64,000 nt of DNA from SIG701 sp045544955 (GTDB lineage Bacteria > Bacillota > Clostridia > Oscillospirales > CAG-272), in contig JAZPZY010000065.1 in the NCBI GenBank assembly GCA_045544955.1, forward strand, positions 1 to 64,000, given 5' to 3'. The notes under the pieces were generated by a model. It was not told where the DNA came from. It ran no database searches and saw nothing but the letters and a program-made list of their open reading frames with translations. Numbering within the stretch: the stretch's first letter is position 1; every line of letters starts with the position of its first letter. The translations under genes and the position numbers were made by a program. Below, piece by piece: positions 42,197 through 49,915 of the stretch.

Positions 42197-42471
42197 ACTG
42201 CGCCTCCCACCGTGCGGGAAACCACGATATATCCGTCCTTTTCTTTTTCAGACAGCGACAGAATCGCCGGCGCATCCGATGATTCTGTCACACCGTCCGA
42301 GCGGAGCGCATCGAGAGGCACCGACCGATTGGCACTTTCCGTCCCATCCGCATGCGGCATACTTTCCCCGGCGGACAGAATTTCTTTCATATCTTCCTTC
42401 AGGCGGATCTTCTGCGTCTCCGTCAGCGACAGCATAGCAAGGTCGGCGATCTTCAGAACGTCCGGCATCAT
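42193..42471 (-). CDS. gatC: Asp/Glu-tRNA amidotransferase subunit C
   Basis: 92 residues. The N-terminal helix pair (VLKIADLAMLSLTETQKIRLKEDMKEIL) and a C-terminal VSRTVGG segment fit GatC, which wraps GatA and GatB together. A short acidic/Ser insert fills the middle. Overlaps nfo and gatA by four bases each. Confidence 0.93.
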   Translation of the reverse strand: MMPDVLKIADLAMLSLTETQKIRLKEDMKEILSAGESMPHADGTESANRSVPLDALRSDGVTESSDAPAILSLSEKEKDGYIVVSRTVGGAV

Positions 42472-43310
42472 CCTATCTCCCGCACCGATTTGAGAAGGGC
42501 GATCTCCGCCTTATACCCGTCCAGATCGCAGGGCGTTTCCAAATAGAATGGCTTATCCGCAAGGGCCGGATGATTGATGATCCGGCAGATACCGTCCATG
42601 GCAAGCGTGCCCTCCCCGATCTTCTCGTGGCGATCCTTATGGGCACCCAGAGGATTTTTGCTGTCGTTCAGATGGATGGCGTACAGTTTACCGAGCCCGA
42701 TCACCCGATCAAATTCCGCTATCACGCCGTCCGTATCCCCGGCAATATCGTATCCGCCGTCGTTTACGTGGCAGGTATCGAGGCACACGCCCACCTTATC
42801 CCGGATCTCCGGGCGGAGCAGATCCAAAATAGCACGAAGTTCCTCAAAGCGGCCGCCGATCTCCGTTCCCTTTCCGGCCATAGTCTCCAAAAGCACCGTG
42901 GTGGCCTGCCCGGGCAGAACGATGGCGTTGAGCATATCGGCAATCATCACAATGCCTGCCTCCGTGCCCTGCCCTACGTGGCATCCCGGATGGAAATTAT
43001 ACAGCGATCCCGGCAGATTTTCCAAAAAACGCAACTCATCCGCCATGGCCTCTTTCGTATATTCCCGGATGTGGGGATCCTTAGCACAGGGATTGTAGGT
43101 GTAGGGCGCATGTGCAAGGGCAGGTGCAAAACCGTTTTCCTCCATCAGCCTGCGGAGTGCCTGTATATCCTCGGGCGAGGGCGTTTTCGATTTACTTCCC
43201 CGGGGATTTCGCGTGAAATACTGAAACGTATTGGCACCGGCGTACAAAGCGTCCTTACCCATGGCCTCGTAGCCTCCTGCAATGGAAATGTGACAGCCGA
43301 TCGTAAACAT
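42468..43310 (-). CDS. nfo: Deoxyribonuclease IV (endonuclease IV)
   Basis: 280 residues, the standard size. A TIM barrel with metal-site motifs: IGCHISIAGGYEAM, LAHAPYTYN, NFHPGCHVGQ, LLETMAGKGTEIG, VCLDTCHVNDGGYD and HLNDSKNPLGAHKDRHEKIGEG. It cuts DNA 5' of abasic sites. The ATG at 43310 has AAAGGA six bases upstream, 12 codons downstream of the longest possible start. It opens the operon with gatCAB, overlapping gatC by four bases. Confidence 0.96.
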   Translation of the reverse strand: MFTIGCHISIAGGYEAMGKDALYAGANTFQYFTRNPRGSKSKTPSPEDIQALRRLMEENGFAPALAHAPYTYNPCAKDPHIREYTKEAMADELRFLENLPGSLYNFHPGCHVGQGTEAGIVMIADMLNAIVLPGQATTVLLETMAGKGTEIGGRFEELRAILDLLRPEIRDKVGVCLDTCHVNDGGYDIAGDTDGVIAEFDRVIGLGKLYAIHLNDSKNPLGAHKDRHEKIGEGTLAMDGICRIINHPALADKPFYLETPCDLDGYKAEIALLKSVREIG

Positions 43311-43362
43311 AGTACATCCTTTCCCGCACCGAGCGTGCGGCTGCATTTATATCTATAGTAAT

Positions 43363-43391
43363 ATTGTAACAATTTATTGAATCGATGTCAA
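43363..43391 (-). promoter_or_regulatory. Promoter of nfo-gatCAB
   Basis: TTGACA (43386-43391), 17 bases and TACAAT (43363-43368) on the minus strand, about 50 bases before the start. Confidence 0.8.
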
Positions 43392-43517
43392 GGCGGAGCG
43401 CCTTTCAAAAATACTTTTATCCCCTAACTAAGATTCACACAAAAATCAAAATTGCATAACGCACCAATCACAGAAAAACGGTATAATACGTTCACATTCT
43501 GAAAAGGAGATTCCTCT

Positions 43518-45038
43518 ATGAAAACTGCAAAAACACTGACCGTTCTTTTGTTTTTAGTGTTTTTTCTCACCGCATGCGGCACCGCGTCCCCCTATCCGAA
43601 CGCCGTGAATATCGTGTTGAGCGATAACGGAGTCACCGCCGACGGCACGCCCGTAGGGACAGACACCTCCGACGCCGTTTATATCGCCAATGATATCGTC
43701 TATTACGAATCCGGAAAAGATTTTACCTACGGAGAAGGCACGGAGCAGGATGCACATACGTCTGAAGAAGCCGATACACATACGGTGGTTCACATCACGA
43801 AGCCCGGCGTTTACGCACTCAGCGGCGTCCTTTCCCGTGGGCAGATCGCCGTGGATCTGGGCGACAGTGCCAAGGACGATCCTGAAGCGGTGGTTACTCT
43901 GCTTCTGAACGGGGTGGAGATAACCTGCGAAGTCGCCCCCGGGGTTATTTTCTATAACGTATACGAGTGCGGAGACGGAGAGGCGGAAAACGCAGCAAAG
44001 GACGTGGACACGTCCGCCGCCGGAGCCAATGTGATCATCGCGGACGGCACGGTAAACACGGTCAGCGGCTCCTATGTGGCACGGATATATAAACCGGATT
44101 CCGTTGTGCTGAACAGCGATAAGACCGAGGTGGAGGACGCCAAGAAGCTGCACAAGTACGACGGCGCGTTTTACTCTAAAATGTCTCTGAATATCACCGA
44201 CGAAAAAGATCACACGGGCGTACTGAACATCCACGCCGAAAACGAGGGGCTTGACAGCGAAATGCACCTCACCGTGAACGGCGGAAATATCAATATCTTC
44301 TCCGGCAACGACGGCATCAATACCAACGAGGACGGCATCTCCGTCACCACCGTCAACGGCGGCTGTCTGACCATCGAAGTCACCGGCACCACCGGGGAAG
44401 GCGACGGTATTGATTCCAACGGCTGGCTTGTGATCAACGGCGGCACGGTTATCGCTTCCGCCTGTGCGGTCAGCGGCGATGCGGGCATTGATTCCGATAT
44501 GGGCATCCATATAAACGGCGGTACGGTCATCGCCAGCGGAAATATGCTGGACCGGATCGCCGACAGCCGGCAAAACTATGCGGTATTCAATTTTGCCGAA
44601 AAGCAGCCGGCGGACGTCGCTCTGCACCTCAAAAACAGCGACGGTGAGGACGTCCTTTCCATCGCTCCCCCTAACGCCTATTCCATACTGATTTACAGCA
44701 GTCCCGATTTGCCGGCCGGCACGTACACGCTCTGGAGCGAGGAGGAGCAGCTTGTGGGACAAAGCGGCAATATGTTCGGCGGCATGGGCAAAAACCCCGG
44801 CGCTATGAACCGCCCGGAGGGTGAACGGCCTACGGACGGATTTGTCCCGCCGGAGGGGGAGCGTCCCACGGATGGGTTCACTCCGCCGGAGGGGGAGCGT
44901 CCCACAGACGGATTTACCCCACCGGAGGGTGAGCATCCGTTCCCCGGCGGCTCATCTGCCCAGGCCGAAGAATTGACGGCAGAATTTATCCTGCAGGACG
45001 GTGCCAATATATTCAGCAGCATCACGAAGCAGAAATAA
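43518..45038 (+). CDS. DUF4353-type carbohydrate-binding lipoprotein
   Basis: 506 residues. A signal with lipobox FLTAC (Cys about 20) points to a surface lipoprotein. The body is a right-handed beta-helix type: short turns such as GVLNIHAENEGLDSE, LTVNGGNINIFSGNDGINTNED and LVINGGTVIASACAVSGDAGIDSD, as in DUF4353/Cthe_2159-like polysaccharide-binding proteins. The tail has three or four PEGERPTDGFxP repeats (about 430-475), then a short conserved end. GAAAAGGAG precedes the ATG. A TATAAT at 43482 is the likely -10. Stands alone. Confidence 0.82.
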   Translation: MKTAKTLTVLLFLVFFLTACGTASPYPNAVNIVLSDNGVTADGTPVGTDTSDAVYIANDIVYYESGKDFTYGEGTEQDAHTSEEADTHTVVHITKPGVYALSGVLSRGQIAVDLGDSAKDDPEAVVTLLLNGVEITCEVAPGVIFYNVYECGDGEAENAAKDVDTSAAGANVIIADGTVNTVSGSYVARIYKPDSVVLNSDKTEVEDAKKLHKYDGAFYSKMSLNITDEKDHTGVLNIHAENEGLDSEMHLTVNGGNINIFSGNDGINTNEDGISVTTVNGGCLTIEVTGTTGEGDGIDSNGWLVINGGTVIASACAVSGDAGIDSDMGIHINGGTVIASGNMLDRIADSRQNYAVFNFAEKQPADVALHLKNSDGEDVLSIAPPNAYSILIYSSPDLPAGTYTLWSEEEQLVGQSGNMFGGMGKNPGAMNRPEGERPTDGFVPPEGERPTDGFTPPEGERPTDGFTPPEGEHPFPGGSSAQAEELTAEFILQDGANIFSSITKQK

Positions 45039-45065
45039 GGTTTTCACCCAAAAGCGAAAGGGGCA

Positions 45066-45093
45066 GGGGCAGCCATCTCTGCTCCTTTTTTTA
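45066..45093 (+). terminator. Terminator after the DUF4353 gene
   Basis: GGGGCAG / CTGCTCC stem with a 6-base loop, then seven T residues. Confidence 0.75.
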
Positions 45094-45162
45094 TCCGGCA
45101 TTATTCTCCCCCAAACCGCATATACTAACGCATAATACAAACATAAAGGGGGAGAGACGCCT

Positions 45163-46032
45163 TTGCACCGGTCCGAAAAAACAACCGTGTGGAATCTCCG
45201 CCGCATCTATCTTTCGGGAAAACGCTGGGCGGCGGTCTTCCGCCGGGACATGATCACGGTATATGCGGCGCAGGCATCGTTTTTTCTGCTTCTCGCTTCC
45301 GTTCCGTTTCTGATGCTGCTTCTCAACGTCAGCCGTCAGCTGTTCCGCTCCGCCGGCCGGGAGATCCTTTCTTTGTTGGAGGGCATCCTTCCCCATCCTC
45401 TGCACGACGCCTTTTCCGCTCTCACCGATGAGCTGGTGAAAACGGGCAGCATCCCGCTCCTGTCTCTTTCCGCCGGTGCGGCACTGTGGAGTGCCTCCCG
45501 GGGGATGGCAGCACTGGAACGGGGGCTGGCCGGTGTGTACGGCGTCAGCGTCAGCCGGGGGCTGCTCCGGGATATTCTCCGCTCCCTGGCCTACACGGTC
45601 TTGCTGATTCTTCTTATATTCTCATCCCTTCTCCTTCTGGTATTCGGTGCACAGATCGCCGACGGGATCATGACGCTGTTCCCTGCCCTGGAGCGTCCCG
45701 TTACCGCTATCCTCGGCGCCCGGGGGGTGTTCGTGTTTTTGGGACTCAGTGCGTTTTTCTCTCTGGAGCACCGGGTAATTCTGAAAAACGCCCCCGTTTT
45801 GCCCGGGGCCGTTCTGTCTGCCGCCGGATGGATGCTGTTTTCCTATCTCTATTCTTTGTACGTACAGTTGTTCCCCCGGGCGTCTTATCTGTACGGCGGT
45901 CTTTCCCTGCTCGTGGTGTGGATGCTGTGGCTGTATTTCTGCATGATCATCTTTCTTGTGGGTGCGGAAATAAACAAGATGTTTCGGGGGATTTCTTCGC
46001 CGCAAAACGGGAAAAACACCCCCTCGGCGTAA
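45163..46032 (+). CDS. YihY/BrkB-family membrane protein
   Basis: 289 residues with six membrane helices. An amphipathic start RRDMITVYAAQASFFLLLASVPFLMLLL, the WSASRGMAALERGLAGVYG signature and a C-terminal LYGGLSLLVVWMLWLYFCMIIFLVGAEIN define the YihY (BrkB) family. The role is not settled. It was once annotated as RNase BN and some members are linked to virulence or transport. The start is TTG with GGGGGAG at a suitable distance. Confidence 0.9.
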   Translation: MHRSEKTTVWNLRRIYLSGKRWAAVFRRDMITVYAAQASFFLLLASVPFLMLLLNVSRQLFRSAGREILSLLEGILPHPLHDAFSALTDELVKTGSIPLLSLSAGAALWSASRGMAALERGLAGVYGVSVSRGLLRDILRSLAYTVLLILLIFSSLLLLVFGAQIADGIMTLFPALERPVTAILGARGVFVFLGLSAFFSLEHRVILKNAPVLPGAVLSAAGWMLFSYLYSLYVQLFPRASYLYGGLSLLVVWMLWLYFCMIIFLVGAEINKMFRGISSPQNGKNTPSA

Positions 46033-46050
46033 ATATTTACAACTTAGCCC

Positions 46051-46079
46051 TTGTATTTTCCCTTTCCGCATGGTAAAAT
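46051..46079 (+). promoter_or_regulatory. Promoter of the DtxR-type gene
   Basis: TTGTAT (46051-46056), 17 bases and TAAAAT (46074-46079) with TG before the -10. Confidence 0.65.
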
Positions 46080-46109
46080 TGTATAGAATCCCACAAAAGG
46101 AGGTACGCT

Positions 46110-46481
46110 ATGGCAATCCACGAAGCGGCAGAAAACTATCTGGAAACCATATTTATGCTGCGGAAAAAGAACGGGCACTGCCGTTCCATCGACGTGGCAA
46201 CTGATCTTGGCTATTCCAAGCCTACGGTCAGCATTGCCATGCGGAATCTGCGTGAGTCCGGGCACGTCACGGTGGACGATGCGGGCGAACTGTATCTCAC
46301 GCCCACCGGCATGGAGATCGCACAGCGGATGTACGAGAGGCACGAGGTTATCTCCTCTTTTCTCATTGCGCTGGGCGTACCGGAAGAAATCGCCTACCGG
46401 GATGCCTGCAAGATCGAGCACGACATCTCCTCCGAAAGCTTTGATGCGATCAAACGGTACGCACAATCGCTGAAGGGATAG
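46110..46481 (+). CDS. DtxR/MntR-family metal-dependent regulator
   Basis: 123 residues, shorter than usual (about 140-220). A winged helix-turn-helix (about 1-70; ENYLETIFMLRKK, SKPTVSIAMRNLRESGHV) and a dimerisation/metal domain (YERHEVISSFLIALGVPEEIAYRDACKIEHDIS). In the metal site Cys takes the place that is Glu99 in MntR (ACKIEH versus VEGIEH) and matches Cys102 of DtxR (ACRWEH), so I infer an iron rather than manganese sensor. The MntR Asp8 position is Asn. AAAGGAGG precedes the ATG. Confidence 0.85.
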   Translation: MAIHEAAENYLETIFMLRKKNGHCRSIDVATDLGYSKPTVSIAMRNLRESGHVTVDDAGELYLTPTGMEIAQRMYERHEVISSFLIALGVPEEIAYRDACKIEHDISSESFDAIKRYAQSLKG

Positions 46482-46534
46482 AGTGTGACGTACACTTATG
46501 CAGACCGATAAACTTGAATGTGACGGTGACTCAG

Positions 46535-47002
46535 ATGGCAAAAAAACTATTTACAAAAGGCAATATAATAATGACAACCCCAGAAGAAGGATATTATGGA
46601 GTTGCTATAGTTTTAGACGATGCAGTACCACATGAATTGTCGCCAGGAAGATTTTCCTATCCTATGAATCATATTCTCATAACACCGTTGCTGTTTACTA
46701 AACCAATTTCCATAGATGATATTAACATACAGGATTTGAAACCTTTAGTCTTCACACAATATTTTGACAACAATGTGAGCCGTGTTTTTTGGCGTAATAA
46801 GATATGTATAGATATATATACCAACCGAAACAAAGCAAATCTTACAGTAATCGGGGATATTGATACGACCTTAATTGGTGATGTACCTCCTCTTTCTTGG
46901 GAACCAATGCACGATAGATTTCACCTATGCGGTGATGTGAAGTTTGATTTAGGAAGAGAAGCATATATACAATACTGTAGAGACAACAATATTGATTTAT
47001 AG
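46535..47002 (+). CDS. AT-rich immunity-like protein (Imm26-like start)
   Basis: 155 residues, clearly AT-rich against GC-rich neighbours. The N-terminus (KLFTKGNIIMTTPEEGYYGVAIVLDD) has the shape of the Imm26 family: a basic strand, G-I-I and a G-x-YG-x-x-x-VL pattern. The remainder (RFHLCGDVKFDLGREAYIQYC) is not diagnostic. I chose the ATG at 46535 so that this pattern is kept. One at 46571 would cut it. No toxin gene is adjacent. Probably acquired by transfer. Confidence 0.5.
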   Translation: MAKKLFTKGNIIMTTPEEGYYGVAIVLDDAVPHELSPGRFSYPMNHILITPLLFTKPISIDDINIQDLKPLVFTQYFDNNVSRVFWRNKICIDIYTNRNKANLTVIGDIDTTLIGDVPPLSWEPMHDRFHLCGDVKFDLGREAYIQYCRDNNIDL

Positions 47003-47135
47003 CGTCGAAGCCCAATTTATTAAACCGATACCGGACACGCTTCTCCCCCTTCGGTGCAGTGCGTACTGTGCGGGCTTGCTCCGTGCAAAATCCTCCCGCG
47101 GTCAGTTTTGCCGCTGCATCAAAACAACACATGAA

Positions 47136-47169
47136 AAGCCGACCTATGATCGTTACCATAGGTCGGCTT
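47136..47169. terminator. Hairpin terminator between convergent genes
   Basis: A 13-bp stem AAGCCGACCTATG / CATAGGTCGGCTT with an 8-base loop, and T-rich sequence on the minus side. The rest of the 210-base gap 47003-47212 shows no gene. Confidence 0.7.
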
Positions 47170-47212
47170 AACTGTTTTATGAACGTCCCGCTAACGCAAG
47201 ATTCTTTCCCAC

Positions 47213-49843
47213 TCAGCAAAACTCGCTGAAATCCTCTTTCAGAAGCTTCTCTCTCGTAATCTCGCACCAGGTGTCCTCCCCGATGAGATCGGACTCCCGG
47301 GCAATGGCGTCGAGAATATAGGACGGATTCAGATAATTCTGTGCGCTGTTTGCGGTGATCGCGGAAAGGCGGATCACGCCGGCATCCGCATCATACCGCG
47401 CGGACAGGCTGTGGATCAGCCCGGTGATATCCACTTCCTTTTCACCGCTTTTTGATTTTTTCAGCATAACCACCGGTCGGGTGAATCGGTCGTTTATCCA
47501 GTCCGCATATTCCCCGCTGCATCTTGGCGAATGGATCACCACGGACGCCTCCGCCCACTGAATATCGGTCAGTTTCGTCGTGCGGTCATATACGTCCAAA
47601 ATCTCTATACCGGCAGGGGCGGCGGCGCGCATACGGCAAAGGACCTCCTCGTTCGAAAGATCGGCACGGATACGCAGATCCATCACTTCCCGGGCACCGC
47701 CCGTTCCCACGGACAGGGGGGATGCAAATACGATCTTCGGCCGGGGATTGAATCCCTCGCTGTAATACACGGGCAAAGCGGCACGGGTTACGATATGAGA
47801 CATAATGCGTGCCACGTCCAGATGGCCGATATACAGGGCGGGATCGACTTTGGCAAACCGCACCCGGATGGGACGGTATTCCACCTTTGCCGGGGCTTCT
47901 TCCACAGCGGCTGCAGGTGCTTTTTCCGAAGTTTCCGCCGGTTTTTCCGGTGCGGGTGCCGGCTTTGGCGCATCCGAGGGACGCATTTTACCGCCGGGGC
48001 ACCAGGTGCACTTATCGCTGTCGATAAGGGCGTTCACGCCGCATCCGGAGCACTGATCGTGACAGCCGGGGGTAGGCGTACCTTCCATGGATTTATGCCG
48101 TTCCCGGAGCAGGAACGATTTGGACACGCCGCAGTCGATCATATCCCAGGGCAGGATCTCGTCGTCCGGAATGGAGCGGTTGGCGTAGAACGCCGGATCT
48201 ACGCCGGCGCGGCGGAACACGTCCATCCATTTTTCGTAATCGAAGAACTCCTCCCAGGCGTCAAAGCACATGCCGTCCTTCTGGGCGATCTCCAAAGCGT
48301 CCGCTACGCGGCGGTCACCACGGGCGAGAACGGCTTCGATATGGGACGTGGATGCGTCGTGATAGTTAAAGCGGATCTTCCGGTCGGTGATCTGGGACAG
48401 GATGAACTTCTGTTTTTTCTCCAGCGATTCCATGGTATCCTGCCCTTCCCACTGGAACGGCGTCATGGGCTTGGGAATAAAGCAGGCGGCACTGATGGTC
48501 ACCTGGGGCGGACGGGCGCGGTTTCGCTCAGGTGTATGGTAAAACTCTTCGATCACGTGCTTTGCAAGCGTGGCAATACCGGCCAGATCCTCCTCTGTCT
48601 CCCCGGGGAGTCCCGTCATGAAATACAATTTCACCTGATTCTTGCCAGCGGCAAAGGCGATATGGCAGGCGTTCAGGATCTCCTCCTCGGTGACGTTTTT
48701 ATTGATCACGTCACGGAGACGCTGGGTACCTGCTTCCGGGGCAAAGGTGAGCGTAGAGGTTCGCACGCTGGAGATCTTCTCCATCAACTCTTTCGTAAAG
48801 CTGTCCGCCCGGAGAGACGGGAGGGACAGGTTGATCTGCCGCTCGTCCGTCCATTGCAGAAGCGAATCGGTAAGGGCAGCGATATCGGTATAATCGCTGA
48901 TAGAAAGGGACATCAGCGAGATCTCGTCGTAGCCGGTGTTCTCCACCGTGGCTTTGGCAAGATCGCAGAGCACCGGCACGGATTTTTCCCGCACGGGACG
49001 GGAGATAAAGCCAGCCTGGCAGAAGCGGCATCCACGCACGCAGCCCCGGTACACCTCCAGCGTAACCCGGTCCTGCACCGTTTCGATCAGCGGCATAACG
49101 GGGGCGGTAGGAACCACGGTATGATCCACGTCGGCAACGATACGCTTTACAACCTTTGCCGGCACGTCCGGGAACTTGGGGGTGATCGATGCAATGGTAC
49201 CGTCCTCTTTCCACGTTACGTCGTAAAGAGACGGCACGTAGAAGCCGGGCAGATGAGACGCTTCCCGGAGAAAGGCCGATTTGGTATACGTGCCCGCTTC
49301 CTTCATGGAAAGATACAGCCGGGCAAGTTCCGGCAGGGCTTCCTCTCCCTCACCAATGGAGAAAATGTCCACGAACGGTGCCATAGGCTCGGGATTGTAA
49401 GCACAGGGACCGCCGGCAAGGATAATGGGATCCTCCTCACCCCGTGCATCAGCACGCAGAGGAATCCCGGCAAGGTCCATCATATTGAGGACGGTGGTAT
49501 AGCACATTTCATACTGCAGCGTAAAGGCGGCAATATCAAAATCGCCCACGCTGTCACCGCTTTCGTGGGTAAACAGGGGAATCTGCCGGGCACGCATTTC
49601 CTTCTCCATATCCACCCAGGGAGCATACACTCGCTCGCACCAGACGCCGTCCACGGCGTTCAAAGCCTGGCACAGGATCCGCATGCCCAGATTGGACATA
49701 CCGATCTCGTAAGTATCCGGGAAGCAGAACGCCACGCGGAGTTTTACTTCAGACAGATCTTTGAAAACGGAGCCGGGCTCCCCGCCGGTATACCGCCCGG
49801 GCTTTTCTACTTTCAAAAGGAAAGAACGGATATCTTCTCTCAT
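47213..49843 (-). CDS. Radical-SAM protein fused to DUF2344 domain
   Basis: 876 residues. An N-terminal B12-binding-like domain (VAFCFPDTYEIGMSNLGMRIL), then a radical-SAM core with the cluster motif RGCVRGCRFCQAGF at about residue 265. After it comes a Cys-rich patch (PGCHDQCSGCGV..DKCTWCPGGK, about 600-630), an Ala/Pro/Glu linker, and a C-terminal DUF2344 (TIGR03936-like) domain starting RVRFAKVDPALYIGHLDVARIM. In many Firmicutes these are two adjacent genes (TIGR03960, TIGR03936). Here they are one. Neither substrate nor role is known. The set often occurs near rplU or ribonuclease G in other genomes. Confidence 0.87.
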   Translation of the reverse strand: MREDIRSFLLKVEKPGRYTGGEPGSVFKDLSEVKLRVAFCFPDTYEIGMSNLGMRILCQALNAVDGVWCERVYAPWVDMEKEMRARQIPLFTHESGDSVGDFDIAAFTLQYEMCYTTVLNMMDLAGIPLRADARGEEDPIILAGGPCAYNPEPMAPFVDIFSIGEGEEALPELARLYLSMKEAGTYTKSAFLREASHLPGFYVPSLYDVTWKEDGTIASITPKFPDVPAKVVKRIVADVDHTVVPTAPVMPLIETVQDRVTLEVYRGCVRGCRFCQAGFISRPVREKSVPVLCDLAKATVENTGYDEISLMSLSISDYTDIAALTDSLLQWTDERQINLSLPSLRADSFTKELMEKISSVRTSTLTFAPEAGTQRLRDVINKNVTEEEILNACHIAFAAGKNQVKLYFMTGLPGETEEDLAGIATLAKHVIEEFYHTPERNRARPPQVTISAACFIPKPMTPFQWEGQDTMESLEKKQKFILSQITDRKIRFNYHDASTSHIEAVLARGDRRVADALEIAQKDGMCFDAWEEFFDYEKWMDVFRRAGVDPAFYANRSIPDDEILPWDMIDCGVSKSFLLRERHKSMEGTPTPGCHDQCSGCGVNALIDSDKCTWCPGGKMRPSDAPKPAPAPEKPAETSEKAPAAAVEEAPAKVEYRPIRVRFAKVDPALYIGHLDVARIMSHIVTRAALPVYYSEGFNPRPKIVFASPLSVGTGGAREVMDLRIRADLSNEEVLCRMRAAAPAGIEILDVYDRTTKLTDIQWAEASVVIHSPRCSGEYADWINDRFTRPVVMLKKSKSGEKEVDITGLIHSLSARYDADAGVIRLSAITANSAQNYLNPSYILDAIARESDLIGEDTWCEITREKLLKEDFSEFC

Positions 49844-49870
49844 AACGGTTCCTTTCGGTTGCTTTCGTAA

Positions 49871-49903
49871 GAAAGAGGGAGGATTCTCTCTCCTCCCTCT
49901 TTC
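49871..49903 (-). terminator. Hairpin after the P-type-ATPase-like gene
   Basis: A 13-bp stem GAAAGAGGGAGGA / TCCTCCCTCTTTC just past the stop on the minus strand, followed by TTACG rather than a long T run. Confidence 0.55.
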
Positions 49904-49915
49904 GACACGGATTTT

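Noticed and set aside
47531..49870. 779-codon plus-strand frame opposite the radical-SAM gene
   Set aside because: Antisense shadow. The minus strand encodes an intact radical-SAM/DUF2344 protein.
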